Shown here piece by piece: positions 34,166 through 46,100 of a stretch of 64,000 nucleotides of DNA (position 1 is its first letter; each line of letters begins with the position of its first letter). The DNA comes from Proteles cristata cristata (lineage: Eukaryota; Chordata; Mammalia; Carnivora; Hyaenidae), in contig JAESUZ010000127.1 in assembly GCA_017311185.1 (NCBI GenBank), positions 620,001 through 684,000 of the forward strand, read 5' to 3'. The notes under the pieces are model-generated. The model did no database searches, was not told where the DNA came from, and saw only the letters and a list, made by a program, of their open reading frames with translations. The translations under genes and the position numbers were made by a program.

Positions 34166-35874
34166 AAAAGAATTTTATATGTGCTTGATTTTCTTTTCTT
34201 TCTAAGAGCTAAAATAAACCACATGGATGAGGTTTGACAGATATTTTAGAGAGCATATGTCAGAAGGCAAGATTGATTTATATGTTAAACGTATGAATGA
34301 ATGAGGGAAGTTCCACCTATCAGCTAGACACTTGGGCTTTAGAGTCTGGAAGTCCTGATATTCAGTTCAGTTCTGTTGATTTGTATGGACATTGCCACTA
34401 TATCTTCTGATAGGTTTTGACTTAAAATTATGTTTATTATCTATCTCTATGAGCCTCAATTTTCCATTTTCTATTACATCATAGCTCTCATTAATACTAA
34501 GGTACCTGGAATGTTAATATGTTCTGAGTTTAGTCAATGGAAAAAAAGTAAGCTTTGTATTATCCTTTAAGATAGCATTATGTGAAAAAATGAAGATGGT
34601 TTATATTTATATTTTAGTAAACACTTTAAACAAAAGTTCAAAAAGTCAGTGTTGGATAACTGTATGGAATATAGAGTAGGACAGGATCTTTGAGGTCAAA
34701 TAACTCAATCTTTTTACTTTTATTTTTTTTTTGTAAATAAAACAACCTAAATAATACATGTCTTAACTATACAATTCTTCTCACTTTCATTATTTTAGTT
34801 TTTGCTGCTAGTTTGTTTTTGATGTCCAGTTTGTTTTGAATCTTATACTTTCTTTTAAGACATAATACCTTACTTGGACTTTAACAAATGGCACATTATG
34901 TATGAATTTTAACTCAAATCATAACGAGCTTTTTAAATATCACAAGACTGTTATTTCTTCATAAAACAAAACAGTTGTTTAGTATCTACAAGACATTTTC
35001 CACTTTGAGCATTTACTAGTCATAGTTAACGTGAGTTTATTGTCATTACTCTGAGGAAAAAAATCGTATTTGTAAGGTGGCTTATTAAAAACTGGAACTG
35101 ACAGATCACCCCAACTGTCTACAAATAAATTCTATGTGTTGTGTGCTAATATCACATTCCTCTGTTGTATGCGGGATACCAGCAGAGTTGAGGATCTCAT
35201 AGTGGTTTATCGCTAACAGGAATCTTCAGAAATTGTATTTATTTGATGATGCTGATCCACATTCAAACTGACCTCCCAAACAAGAGAACAAAAGACTTTT
35301 AACCCCTACATCACACCTCTCAAATCCAGGCTTTTTTCCACATTATATTAACCCATGCCAAAGGGTGGGGTCTGTAAAGGGACATAATTACCAGAAGAAA
35401 AGAGCAAAGGAGTATCCCATTGTGGCCATTGTCCTGACATCAGAAATGTTTTCCAGAAAGGGCTTTTTTTTTTACTTTTATTTCCCAGCTCTTGACATCT
35501 TGTGGTATTCTTTGAGAAGGCACTGCTTTGTTAGTGCCTGGATCTCTGTCCAACAAGATTCTGAAGAAAGATCTGACATCACATCAGGGAAGAGAGAATG
35601 TTTAAGATATTTGTTACTGAATGAATTGCAAGTTTTCACTGGGTGTCATCATTCAACAGATAAGAAAACTCCACTCATAGTATAATAGTGTGCATCAATG
35701 AATTTGACCAATAAAGCAAGAGCTGGCACATATCCCAATTCCAACTTCAGCAACCCACAAGTCACATGTACCAGTCACTGCCCTCTACCCACCCTCACCC
35801 CCACTCTCCAACCTGTCCTCAATATATTCTCTGTATAGCGTTAACTCGCCTCACATCAAATTCTCAATAGGAGG
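34166..35874. other. SINE-free stretch, mostly unique
   Basis: Apart from a MIR at 34.3-34.5 kb, no repeat is seen in 1.7 kb. The 106-codon frame at 35365-35685 (plus) has no recognisable domain and no convincing gene context. Confidence 0.45.
34330..34530 (+). mobile_element. MIR fossil
   Basis: Motif order gggctttagagtctggaagt, gttgatttgtatggacattg, gagcctcaattttccatttt, ggtacctggaatg follows MIR from core to 3' end. Confidence 0.55.
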
Positions 35875-36190
35875 ATGTATACTCATTGAGTACCTACAAT
35901 GAATTAGGTACTATACATTAGAGGTACATTGAATAGAAACAGAAAAACAAATCCTAGCCCTTATGGAACATTCTAATAGGTGGAATACAGATAATCTAAA
36001 ACAAAATCAATAAAGCATATAGTTTATTAGAAGGTGATAATTGCTATGAAGGAAATTTAATTAGGGAAGGGTAAATGTTAGTGTTGGTGAGGAAAAGTCA
36101 TTTGCAATTGTAAACATAGAGCTCTGGGTAGAAAGTGGAATTTGAACACAGACCTAAAGGAGGTGAAGGAGCAGTGATGGAAAATTGGAA
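35875..36190 (+). repeat. Ancient mammalian repeat (family not named)
   Basis: Good copy of the old family seen at 5.3 and 20.8 kb: attgagtacctacaatgaat, taggtactatacattagagg, cccttatggaacattctaat, gacctaaaggaggtgaagga. Confidence 0.55.
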
Positions 36191-36196
36191 AGGAGT

Positions 36197-36392
36197 AGGG
36201 TAGCTGGGTGGCTCCATTGGTTGAGCATCTGACTTCAGCTCAGGTCACCATATCATGGCTCATGGGTTTGAGCCCTGCATCAGGCTCTCTGCTGTCAACA
36301 CAACCTGCTTCATGTTCTCTGTTTCCCTCTCTCTCTGCCCCTCCCTTTGTCTGTCTCTCACTGAAAAGTAAATGAACATTAAAACAAAAAGT
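36197..36392 (+). mobile_element. CAN SINE
   Basis: Forward SINE (gggtagctgggtggctccat) with a short body. Approximate TSD aattggaaagga (36183) and aattgaaaagga (36393). Confidence 0.92.
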
Positions 36393-36417
36393 AATTGAAA
36401 AGGAAAGCAGTCTAAGC

Positions 36418-36655
36418 CAGGGATTGACAAATCAAGTCCTCTAGAGGATAAAGAGCATACCCCAAACTTCTAAGCCCCCAGCCTATTTTGTGAATCAATT
36501 TTTATCAGAATACAGTTACATCTATTGTTACATATTGCTCCTGGCTGCTTTTAGGGACAGCATTGCTACACAAACCATATAACCCACAAAACCAGAAAGA
36601 AAACTACAGTGTGGTATTTTACAAGAAAGTTTGTGGAACTTTGCCTTAGAAAAAG
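36418..36655 (+). mobile_element. hAT-like DNA transposon fossil
   Basis: Begins ccagggattgacaaatcaag, passes tggctgcttttagggacagc and ends gtttgtggaactttgcct. This follows the same recalled consensus as 11193-11445, here in forward orientation. Internal coding region absent. Confidence 0.55.
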
Positions 36656-37390
36656 GAAGAATTGAAGTGGAATCCAGGGGCAGGAGGAATAAGCTTGGTC
36701 TGTTCCTAGTGCATCAAAAAAGCAAGTTTGGGTTGGAACAGAACAGATAAAGCAAGAGATATAGACAATGAAGTCTAAAAAAGATAATAGTACTGATTAG
36801 TATTAAAACCAATATTGATACCCAGAAAAATCACTTATCTTCTAGTCTATTCCATTGTGTACTTTAAAAATACTTGTCATTTATGTTCCAATATGCATCC
36901 AGACATTCATTGAAAAGAATGGTTATTACATAACTACTAGGTAATCCAATAGGTATTACTCAATGTTCTTGGATGATATCATCTGCAAATGACTCAACCA
37001 CAATTTAGGTTAGTTTTTAATCTCCTCTTTACATATCAGGTGGCTGAAGATGAGGCAATTTAATAATTTTATGAGAATAACAGGTAAAGTAGGATTAAAG
37101 CCTAAGTATTAGTGACTTTTTTTTACAAGTGCTGGCAAATTATTTGAATGCATTCAATAAAAATGTACATACACACATCTGATATATTTTGGTCTATGAA
37201 GCAGGTCTCATTGCTGTATCATTAACCTTAAACATAATATTCAAATGAAACACCATCTTAATTTCATGGCAACTTAATTCACAAAGCATCTACCTATCTA
37301 CCATGACATTTGATTCACAAAAATATGATTTTTTGGTTATTGATCATGATTTTCCATTTGAAATGTATTCTGAAATTTTTTAAATAATTA
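36656..37390. other. Unannotated DNA with a MIR piece
   Basis: About 37000-37115 (caggtggctgaagatgaggc; ggtaaagtaggattaaagcc) looks like the MIR core. The rest is unassigned. Confidence 0.4.
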
Positions 37391-37404
37391 GACAGTTTAC
37401 ATAT

Positions 37405-37616
37405 ATATATATATTTTTATTTCTAGGAGAGAGAGAGAGAGAGAGAGCATGAGCAGGGGAGGGTCAGAGAGAGAGGGAGTCACAGACTGAAACAGGCTCC
37501 AGGCTCTGAGCTGGCAGTCAGCACAGAGCCCGACGCGGGGCTCGAACCCACGAACCGCGAGATCATGACCCAAGCGAAAGTCGGACGCTTAACCGACTAA
37601 GCCACTCAGGCGCCCC
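37405..37616 (-). mobile_element. CAN SINE, young felid subfamily
   Basis: Inverted, CpG-rich copy with perfect 14-bp TSD gacagtttacatat at 37391-37404 and 37617-37630. Its (GA)n run is long (about 20 bp). Confidence 0.97.
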
Positions 37617-37630
37617 GACAGTTTACATAT

Positions 37631-38020
37631 TTTACTTTGAAATTCCCTCCCCCTACCTTTCACCCAGTACCACATCTTAGGAAGGTGACTGTTTCTTATT
37701 CTACAACTAATTTAAAAAGCAAATAATAAACCTTTTCCATGCTAACCACATAATTTTTATTTTGGCATATTGAAATTATCAATTGTACATTTGTGTTGAA
37801 GATAGTCCTGCATAATCTCTAGAAGATCGTACCTGTAAAGTAATCTTTTTTCACTTTATCTACGTTGGCAATAATGATTGAGACTGGCTACCAAAATTTA
37901 AATCATATGACTGTCGACTAAGACTTTGTCAGACTGAGATCACAGTCTGAGGTGGTCTCTGCCCAATTCTGCTTCCTCCCTATTTTATTTTTGTAAGGGT
38001 AACTTCCAATGAACCTTCTG
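37631..38020. other. Unannotated DNA flanking the solo LTR
   Basis: No gene or repeat recognised. Confidence 0.4.
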
Positions 38021-38026
38021 CACATT

Positions 38027-39113
38027 TGTCGGAGGCCAGTCCTGGCAGGTCCAGGGGTCCCTGAAGGATGGACGGTGTTGGCGAGGAAGCGAGTGAGAGA
38101 GCCCCGAGATCTTTCTGGTCACCAGGCAGGCATCTCTGTCCTGTCGGTTTTGGTGTCTTTATTTATAGGTCAAATGTTAACATGGCAGCCAAAAATGGAA
38201 TTTTTGCAATGGATAGTTCTCTGTGATAAGATGTTTTTGGAAACGTACAGGAACAGGTTTTACAGAAGTCTTCCTGCAGAACTGTTCCAATTATAGTGAG
38301 GTTGAGTAACTAACAGGGTGTTGACATTTTAATAACATTAAGATTAAGTCATAGGTTTGTAGCTACTCTTATCCATCCTCATCACAGCTGCCAGGGCAAG
38401 GGAAGGTGTTTGTGGAATGTAGGCCTTAGGGAAGGGGCTGCTATACATCACCAGTTAGCAAAAGGTGTATGTACTAACTTATCTTCTGCCCTTATCTGTT
38501 CCTTCTCTCTAAGTTAGGCTCTTTGTCTCTGGGCAAGACTTGATTTTCCAGTTATATGCTTTATGGCACCAGAGAGCCAGCCATACCTTTAAAGAGTTTA
38601 GCTCATTTCCAATACATAGAATAGCCTCTTCGAGTGCATTTAGCTTTGTGTCTAGTTTTAAGATTTCTTGAATAGCTAGGGCATGAGAGACATTTTTGGT
38701 TAGTTGATTTACATTTTGAGCTATATGAACATCTTAGTCTAACGCAACAGTAGAAACAGAATTGCACATGTAAAGATCAATCTTTTATGAGTAAGGGTCA
38801 TTAGCCTGTTCATAGCTCAAGGGAAAGTATGGAGGGAAACAGGACCTTCTGGAAACCGATGTCTGTTCCCATAATCAAAAGAAGTTCCCACAATAAGTTC
38901 CTTCACAAGGTGCAATCGTCATACCAGGGCCAGAATAAAGGGACAAGTCACTCCTGGTATTGATCAACAAGGTAACTTATGGGTCAGTGTTCAAGCAGAA
39001 ATAATTGAGTGGGGGTGGATATCGGTCGTCATCTGATTGGCAAGAGACCGTGCAAACTTGCTTTAACCTCACAGGAGTTTTGTCGACTAGTGGGCTCAGA
39101 ATGGCTCCCAACA
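38027..39113 (-). mobile_element. Solo LTR of a class II-like endogenous retrovirus (1,087 bp)
   Basis: The element has the LTR ends TG...CA. On the minus strand it starts tgttgggagcc (from 39113) and ends ggcctccgaca (at 38027), an imperfect terminal inverted repeat. Perfect 6-bp duplications cacatt lie directly outside, at 38021-38026 and 39114-39119. On the minus strand a TATA-like motif overlaps AATAAA (38163-38158; tataaataaag), leaving a CT-rich downstream part of about 130 bp (R/U5). No primer-binding site, gag, pol or env is attached, and both flanks are host DNA. A 6-bp duplication and length near 1 kb suit class II (beta-type) elements. No open frame longer than 60 codons lies on its sense strand. 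Formed by LTR-LTR recombination of an old provirus (inference). Confidence 0.85.
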
Positions 39114-39207
39114 CACATTGGGAAAAAAAAAAATATGACTATCAACATGGTGACCTCTTAAACTGAATGTGCGTGTGTGTGTGATCACATAAATAATGAA
39201 GCAACAA

Positions 39208-39425
39208 TGGGGCGCCTGGGTGGCTTAGTCGGTTAAGCGTCCGACTTTCACTTAGGTCACGATCTTGCAGTTAGTGGGTTCGAGCCCCGCGTCGGGCTCT
39301 GTGCTGACTGCCAGCTCAGAGCCTGGAGCCTATTTCAGATTCTGTGTCTCCCTCTCTCTCTGACCCTCCCCTGCCCACGCTGTCTCTCTCTCTCTCCTAG
39401 AAATAAATAAAAATATTTAAAAAAA
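39208..39425 (+). mobile_element. CAN SINE, young felid subfamily
   Basis: Forward, near-consensus copy: ggcgcctgggtggcttagtc head, ctgactgccagctcagag, tctcctagaaataaataaa tail. The TSD aatgaagcaacaa lies at 39195-39207 and 39426-39438. Confidence 0.97.
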
Positions 39426-39438
39426 AATGAAGCAACAA

Positions 39439-40033
39439 ATATAATAACGATACTGACTTGCGATGTTATCATTACCAAAAAAGTGAATTAAACTCACTTT
39501 AGTTTCTTATTTTCTTAAATATAAAAAAGAAAATACAATGAAATTTAAAACCATGACTCAACCAAACATTTATGGAAGTCCCAAATGAGTATACACATAC
39601 ATAATCATATGTATATCTTAAGATATTTAAACCACACTTTGAAAATATGTTTCATATTAAGTATTAAATATTTAAAAATTTGAAAACATTTTTGATACTA
39701 AAAATAAATGGTAGTAAATAATCTGAAAAGAGTTTTCTATATACAATGTAAACTGAATTGGTTTTTGTTTTAGAGTTTCCTATGATTTTGTTCATATTGC
39801 CTTAAATAGGCTGGGAAGAGAGGATATGTTCTAATCAACTTTCTGACTTTGTAAACTCTAAGCTGAAAACTTAGATTTAATATTCCCGCAACCCCCAAAT
39901 CTGAGCTCCACTGACATTTTTCAAGCCTGTCTCAGGTTTCTGGATAAGAAGACATAAACGTACATACCTAATTATTTTTTCTTCCTCTTATGTCTCTGTC
40001 CATCTCATGTAAACACACATAGCCATATGCATA

Positions 40034-40036
<3 letters not shown>
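39439..40036. other. Unannotated AT-rich DNA
   Basis: No gene or repeat recognised before the (AC)n run. Confidence 0.4.

Positions 40037-40086
<50 letters not shown>
40037..40086 (+). repeat. (AC)n microsatellite, about 25 units
   Basis: Uninterrupted AC dinucleotides ending directly at a SINE head. A short AC run recurs after the SINE A tail (about 40296-40306). Confidence 0.95.
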
Positions 40087-40088
<2 letters not shown>

Positions 40089-40295
40089 GCACCTGGGTGG
40101 CTCAGTCGGTTAAGCATCTGACTTCGGCTCAGGTTATGATCTCACCGTACGTGGGTTCCAGCCCCACGTCAGACTCTGTACTGACAGTTAGCTCAGAGCC
40201 TGGAGCCTGTGTCAGATTCTGTGTCTCCCTGTCTCTTTGACCCTCCCCTGCTCGCCCTGTCTCTCTCTCCCTCAGAAATAAATAAAACATTTAAA
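40087..40295 (+). mobile_element. CAN SINE inserted in an (AC)n run
   Basis: Forward SINE starting gggcacctgggtggctcag directly after the AC repeat. AC dinucleotides follow the tail, so the duplication is hidden in the repeat. Carries a gacagttagctcagag body variant. Confidence 0.94.
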
Positions 40296-40437
40296 CACAC
40301 ACACAAATAGCAAACACAAGTATACACAAATAGCAATCTTAGGATTGATAATAACTGTATCCATCTTTTTAATTTCTTTTCATTCCTTGACTTTACATTT
40401 AATACAGAACTTACTGGATACATAAGAGCAGAATCTA

Positions 40438-40633
40438 GGGCACCTGCGTGGCTCATTGGGTTAAGTGTCCAAATCTTTTCAGCTCGGGTCATTATCTCAT
40501 GGTCCCGAGTTGGAGCCTGGCATTGGCTCTTCACTGACAGTGCAGAGTCTTCTTGGGATATTCTCTCTCTCCCTCTATCTGACCTTCCACTAGCTCGCTC
40601 TCTCTCAAAATAAATTCGTAAACATTTTTTAAA
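40438..40633 (+). mobile_element. CAN SINE
   Basis: Forward SINE with perfect 14-bp TSD aagagcagaatcta at 40424-40437 and 40634-40647. The 154-codon frame on the minus strand (40193-40657) merely reads through this SINE, the spacer and the previous SINE. Confidence 0.95.
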
Positions 40634-40647
40634 AAGAGCAGAATCTA

Positions 40648-43600
40648 ATCTGCACAATGTTATAGAGATCTATAATGGTGTAGAATTTTCTGGTTCCAGT
40701 TTTGCCATTCAATTCAAGTGTCTAATATGAACATAGACCTAGTACTAGGTATTGTGTTTTATGTAACATAATTCAAGAGAATGATAAAATATGTCATGTG
40801 AATAAAAATATTCCTGGTCATATAAATTCAAAACACATAGAGGTTAATACACTTAGAGGTTTGTAATTGGAAGACTTCTCAGAAAAACTATCTCATAAAA
40901 CATAGTGATATGTTATATACATCTATGCAAGCTTTATTTATCTGCAGAAAATCTCTGGAAGCTGGTATTCAGTACTGGAACACACCTTGGGAAAAAGGCA
41001 ATTATACCACCTATAAAAATAAAGCTTACAGGCTGGTTGACTTACTTTCTCACCATTTCATGATAATCCAGTAACTTAATCACATCCCATAAAGATTTAC
41101 AAGTATCATTCAACTGTCCATTTATTTTAAGATCTTCTACAATATTTCTAGATATTTTCCTGTGAAATTAAACTATGGTAATTAAAAAAAATAAAATAAA
41201 AATTTTAAATCACTTTAATAAAAATTAAGCAAAATCCCTTGAAATTGGTTACATAATACTTTGTATCTTATGACATTTTATAATTTAAAAACCACTACCA
41301 CACATATTCTTTTTACATCTTGAGAGACCTCTTTATAATTACATTCATTCTGTACATGAAGAAACTAAAGCTCAGAGAGGAAAATTACTTTACTTTGACA
41401 TTTTACAGACATCTGTTAGCATTTATCAGTTAGAGACTTACTCCTTTTCTTTTCCTCTATTTCTTTAAAGGTATAGAGACTGTGTCGGAATTTCTTCTAC
41501 AATAAATGAGAAAAAAATCAAGCCAAATTATTTTAATAAAAAGGAGGTGTAGTGACCTTAAGTAACTGAGATCACAAGTAGGTATGACTTTAGGCACTGA
41601 TACTCCAAAAAAGAATGCATAACGACATATTAGGTTCTCGGGAGAAACAGAGCCAATAGAATATGTGAAGACTCAGGGAAATGTTGAAATTCAAGTCCAA
41701 ATGATCTAGCATATTCCTTCTTGCTCAGTCCTTGTTCTATGAAGGCCTTCAACTTATTATTCATATTATGAATGTTCATAATCTGATTTCAGTGTTAATA
41801 TCCAAAAAATACTTTCATGGAAAAATTTAGGAAAAGTGTTAAACTAATATCTGGGCACCATGGCCCAGCCAAGTTGATGCATAAAATTGACCAGCATAAA
41901 CAATGATCTTTTTTCTTTATTCTTTACCTCTCTTTCTTTCTCTTTCTGTTTCTACTTCTCTATTTTTATCTCTCTATTTCTCTTTTTCCCATTGGTTACA
42001 GAATACCTTACAAGTAATGACTTATAAGAACGCAAGTGAATTTCTTTTCTCATTCTTCCTCCAAATGTCCTCAGAGTCTTTGGAACATATAATTGTGGCT
42101 CTCAGGATGCCAAGTCCTATGACATTGGATCTGGAGCACAACAAAAAGCCTAAGCTATATTGCTCCTATTTTATTAGTCATGTAAATTTTAATTTAAAAT
42201 AAAAGCTTTTATGTAAGAAAAGAGGTATATTCTTTTTTTTTAATTATGAACACTATACCACGAAATGAATAGTGTTCTTACTGAGTATTTTCATTCAGAT
42301 GGAGTAGATTGAAGAAGCGGTTATGATAAAGATTAGAGTTAAGCTTCCCCAGACATCCCATTTGGACACAGTGATAAAAACCTTCCTTTAAAATAGGAGC
42401 AGAAGGATAAAATATTTACAGTGAATTGAGGAGACCATATTTTCTGCATAAGAGCAAAAACTTAAATGAAAAGTATATATGTCAACACATAAAGCATGTG
42501 AACACTTTGATATTAGTGAATTTTTATCACTTTCCAACTGCTTCATACTTCTCTTTTTGTTTAAAACACACAATAGGAAATTATTTCTAACATGCTATCC
42601 ATGTCCTCAAACATTATTCTTAGGTTGAACATGGCATTTATTTTCTGATGGATACCGACACGAACATTCAAAGATATGTGTAATTCTAAGCTTGCTAGAC
42701 ATCATTATTAATCTTAACATTAGTTCTAATGCTACTTGGCATCTGTCCTCTGTATTTTTAGTCCTAAGCTTTTAGAACTTTAAATTCTCGTATTTGTTCC
42801 TATTATTCTTTTCAAGTGATTTCAGTCTATATGCAAAAGATATTCTGAAGGCTTAGATACTATTTTTCTGTTTAACTAGTATATAAAACAATGGATGTCT
42901 TCAAGAACCAGGCTCAGGCTTCCAAAATGAGAATACATGGCTATTGCATCAACAGAATTACTTATACAAGGTGGTGAATTGTCTGTATGTACATAAAATT
43001 CATATATTTCTCTTAACAGATCTTAGCATTTCTCATTAAACTTATAATAACATTCTTCAGATTTCAGAGTTAATATGGCAAAACCAGCATCTCTAAGTCT
43101 AAAAAGGCAAGGAAATTGCTGGAGTGCACATCATAATTCCCGAATAATGTTTTGAAAGGCCATTAATATAAATGGTGTGCATTTATCTTTGAATCTGTTT
43201 GAGTTGTTCATATATCTTTGGACAACTTCTATGCAGTGGTATGCGTGGAATACCATGTAATTTGACTGTGTTGTGTGATAAACCTTTAAGATGAATTATA
43301 GATTTAAAACGACAATTCATTCTATAATGGGTGAACCAAGTAATGTAAGAATGAATCCATAGTGACCATTTAAAATGGAATTCAAGAAAAAGAACACTTT
43401 ATTTGCTTCATAAAAACCTGTGAGGCATTGCTATTGAATAACGTAAGCAGAATGCAGCTATATAAATCTTCTTAATTTACATCTAGGGCTGCATTATGCA
43501 TATTTGATAGCACTCTGCAGAACTTTAATTTACAGACTTTTGGAACTTTACCAATTCCAGAGGAAGTGCTAAACATGCCTGTTGGAACATTTAACTGAAG

Positions 43601-45856
43601 TAAGTCACTGGAGATTTCCTTAATGAGTGCAGAATTATCAGTTATTTGCATTCCTTGTAGATTTAAAGCAAAGGGCCTATTAACAAGATAATGGCAAATG
43701 CTTTCTGAATGCAAGTATTTCTCAAGCCATTCACTAACGTGCACAATTCAGAATATAAATTTTCAAGTATGCATTGGAATTGAGTTATCATTTGTTCACT
43801 TCATCTAAATAAGTGACATGATACAAATTACACACATATTCAATTATGTGCTAATAAATCCGTTTAATAGAACCACTGATATGATCTCCAGACTAGATCT
43901 TATCATTAATCATGTAAATAATAGATTAGAATATACACAGTAAAAGATTAATAATTTCTATGAATGTGTTTTCAATAAATCAAACCATTCCCACCTCAAC
44001 AACAATTATAATTGTTTTTCATCTTTTTAGGAAACTTCTCGTTCAAGAAGTTTGGCCCTCAATGTGTGCATTACACTTTTATAAAACACAAACGCTGGCT
44101 ATTTGTTCTTTTCTTGCCACTAACTAAATTATGATTCATAAATGGGAGGGAAGTAGGCTGATGATGGAAAATTATAAAACTGACATTTGTTGAAAGAGAA
44201 ACATTTATCTATGATTATCTTGCTTTGGCTTCATCTTTCCTCCTAAAGACCTAAAAAATCTGCTTACCCATGTGGATAGTGGAATGATGAGTTTTAATCT
44301 TCGACCACACATAATTGGGTAATTGATTTCCATTATAATGCATATAACATAATTGCTGCAGTACAATAGTGCCACTAAGTAAATCTTGGAAATTAGGGTG
44401 CATTAGATGTTACTCTGCTCTATAAAGAATTAGAGTGCTGGGCCTTGTCAAATGTAAAGCCTTAATTCCATCATACAGATGTATTTTTCTTTTATTTAAC
44501 AATGTAGATAACGTATGAGTCTCTCGATCTGAGGCATTGCCATCTATAGAGCACTGTCGTCATGCAAAGGACAATGGCCAGCATCACATCTGGCTATATC
44601 TCCCCAAGGGGACTGTGAAAGCACATTAACAGACTGGCTTCTCGCTTCATGTCAATAAGCCAAAACTTCCCTTTTTGTGTTTTCTTTTCTACTTTTGAAA
44701 ATGCCAAAATGAAAAAACCTTTAGGCAAAGGTGAGAAATAGTTCATCCATGACTTTGAAACGTGGGCTCATTTTAGGGGTGAGGATGTTCAGCTGTTTTT
44801 TTTTTTTAACTCAAGTTTCCCTGATATATAAAATAGGGTAAAAATATGCTTAAGGAGAAGTATGAGACATGAGGAAATGAGACTAGTTTGTATTCCCTCA
44901 AGTCATGACAATATTACAGAAAAATTAATTAATTGGGCTCTGTGGTGACTCAGCCACTGAAGAGGTTATTTTCCTTGTGTGGTGTACTGGATGGCTTGCA
45001 CACTTTAAATACTTCAAGAGTATATACCTCAATAACTTCAGTTTCCTAGTGTGCAAAAATGACACAAAATGAAAAAATCTGTTTCCTCATCTGTTACCCT
45101 ATATATGGTATTTTTAATATTTAAATATTAAGAAGCAATGTATAAAATGTTTTTTGATGTGGAAGCTGTGAGAGATATTAACCATCATCTTAATGAATTA
45201 TTTTTACCATAACCAGTTATATTGTCATCTGTCTTGGCTCCATTTTTTGATTTCAGAATTCCTGCTTGACTCCTCCAGATAGAAAACTCTTCAGAAATTC
45301 AGCATCAGTATCTCTGAAAGGGAAGTAGTCATAAGTGGTACTTCTTAGGGCAAAATGTGCCTTCACTTGATAAGTTGTTGCAAATGAAGAAATAAGAATG
45401 AGAGCTTAACTCTACACTTTAAATTAACATGTAATAGAAAAGAATAGAGATGGGTGAGGACCAATTTGTAATGTGAATGACTGTGTTAGTATCTATTGTA
45501 GCACATATAGGTAGTGCTTTTACTATATACAGTAATGTTTAAGTATGTAATTATGCAATTATATGCATTCATGAGTCATTGTGAATGTATTGCCCAGCAA
45601 ATAAAGGAATAGGAGACTCATTGATACACATATTGACACACCACATATCCAAAGACTCCCACTGGGAAAGGGTTTCTCTCAGGGTCAGTTTAGATACCTA
45701 ATTTTCCTGGTAGACAAATCCCAATCATGGATAGTGAGATGTTAGGTTCCTGGAGTCTGATATTGCTTATGTGTCATAAAACTGATCAATTTGTACCAGT
45801 TCCATTATCTCCACAAAAAATCCCAATTATAATATGACTTTCCATAAAACTTTTCT
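40648..45856. other. 5.2-kb stretch without SINE or L1, mainly unique
   Basis: No lineage-specific transposon is seen. Small MIR-like (41338-41410: gaagaaactaaagctcagag) and other old fragments occur near 41.3-41.7 kb, and a pyrimidine-rich run at 41908-41990. From about 42.2 to 45.8 kb it is unique-looking. The 90-codon minus frame at 43472-43744 and the 99-codon frame at 41903-42202 have no recognisable domain. Possibly constrained non-coding DNA. Confidence 0.5.
44430..44690. promoter_or_regulatory. Candidate conserved enhancer-like element
   Basis: Within the repeat-free block lies a patch with several developmental transcription-factor-like words close together. These are atgcaaaggacaatgg at 44562-44577 (octamer-like plus SOX-like), an E-box-like catctg at about 44588, homeodomain-like ttaat words, and retained CpGs (tctcgat, gtcgtc, ctcgct). 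Conservation cannot be measured here, so the call is an inference. Confidence 0.25.
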
Positions 45857-45869
45857 AGAATGAAAGAAT

Positions 45870-46033
45870 GAGGAGCATCTAGGTGACTCAGTTGTTCGAG
45901 TGTCACACTCTTGATTTTGGTTCTGGTCATGATCCCAGGGTAGGATTAAGTCCTGTGTTGGGTTCTGCACTAGGCATGAAGCCTACTTGAGATTCTCTCT
46001 CTCTTTTCCCTTGCCCCTCTCCCCACTACCTCT

Positions 46034-46067
<34 letters not shown>

Positions 46068-46087
46068 AACTAAAAACAAAAACAAAA
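45870..46087 (+). mobile_element. CAN SINE with A/C-rich tail
   Basis: The only SINE between 40.6 and 49.9 kb. Perfect 13-bp TSD agaatgaaagaat at 45857-45869 and 46088-46100. Diverged, with a long aaacaaaac-type tail. Confidence 0.95.
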
Positions 46088-46100
46088 AGAATGAAAGAAT

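Noticed and set aside
35365..35685. 106-codon plus-strand frame
   Set aside because: No recognisable domain, no coding context, and the length is possible by chance in 64 kb; it could be tested by conservation of reading frame.
38009..38296. 95-codon frame crossing the LTR edge, considered as an LTR-encoded accessory protein
   Set aside because: It is antisense to the LTR and begins in host flank; the sense strand of the LTR has no frame above 60 codons.
39208..39300. tRNA-like sequences with A- and B-box words at SINE heads, considered as tRNA-Lys genes
   Set aside because: Each is followed by a SINE body and A tail and shows TSDs; none folds as an independent intact tRNA by eye.
40193..40657. 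154-codon minus-strand frame
   Set aside because: It spans two SINEs and the spacer between them; the sequence is the antisense of SINE bodies and heads.
43472..43744. 90-codon minus-strand frame in the repeat-free block
   Set aside because: No family motif and no clear splice or promoter context; conservation there is more likely to be non-coding.
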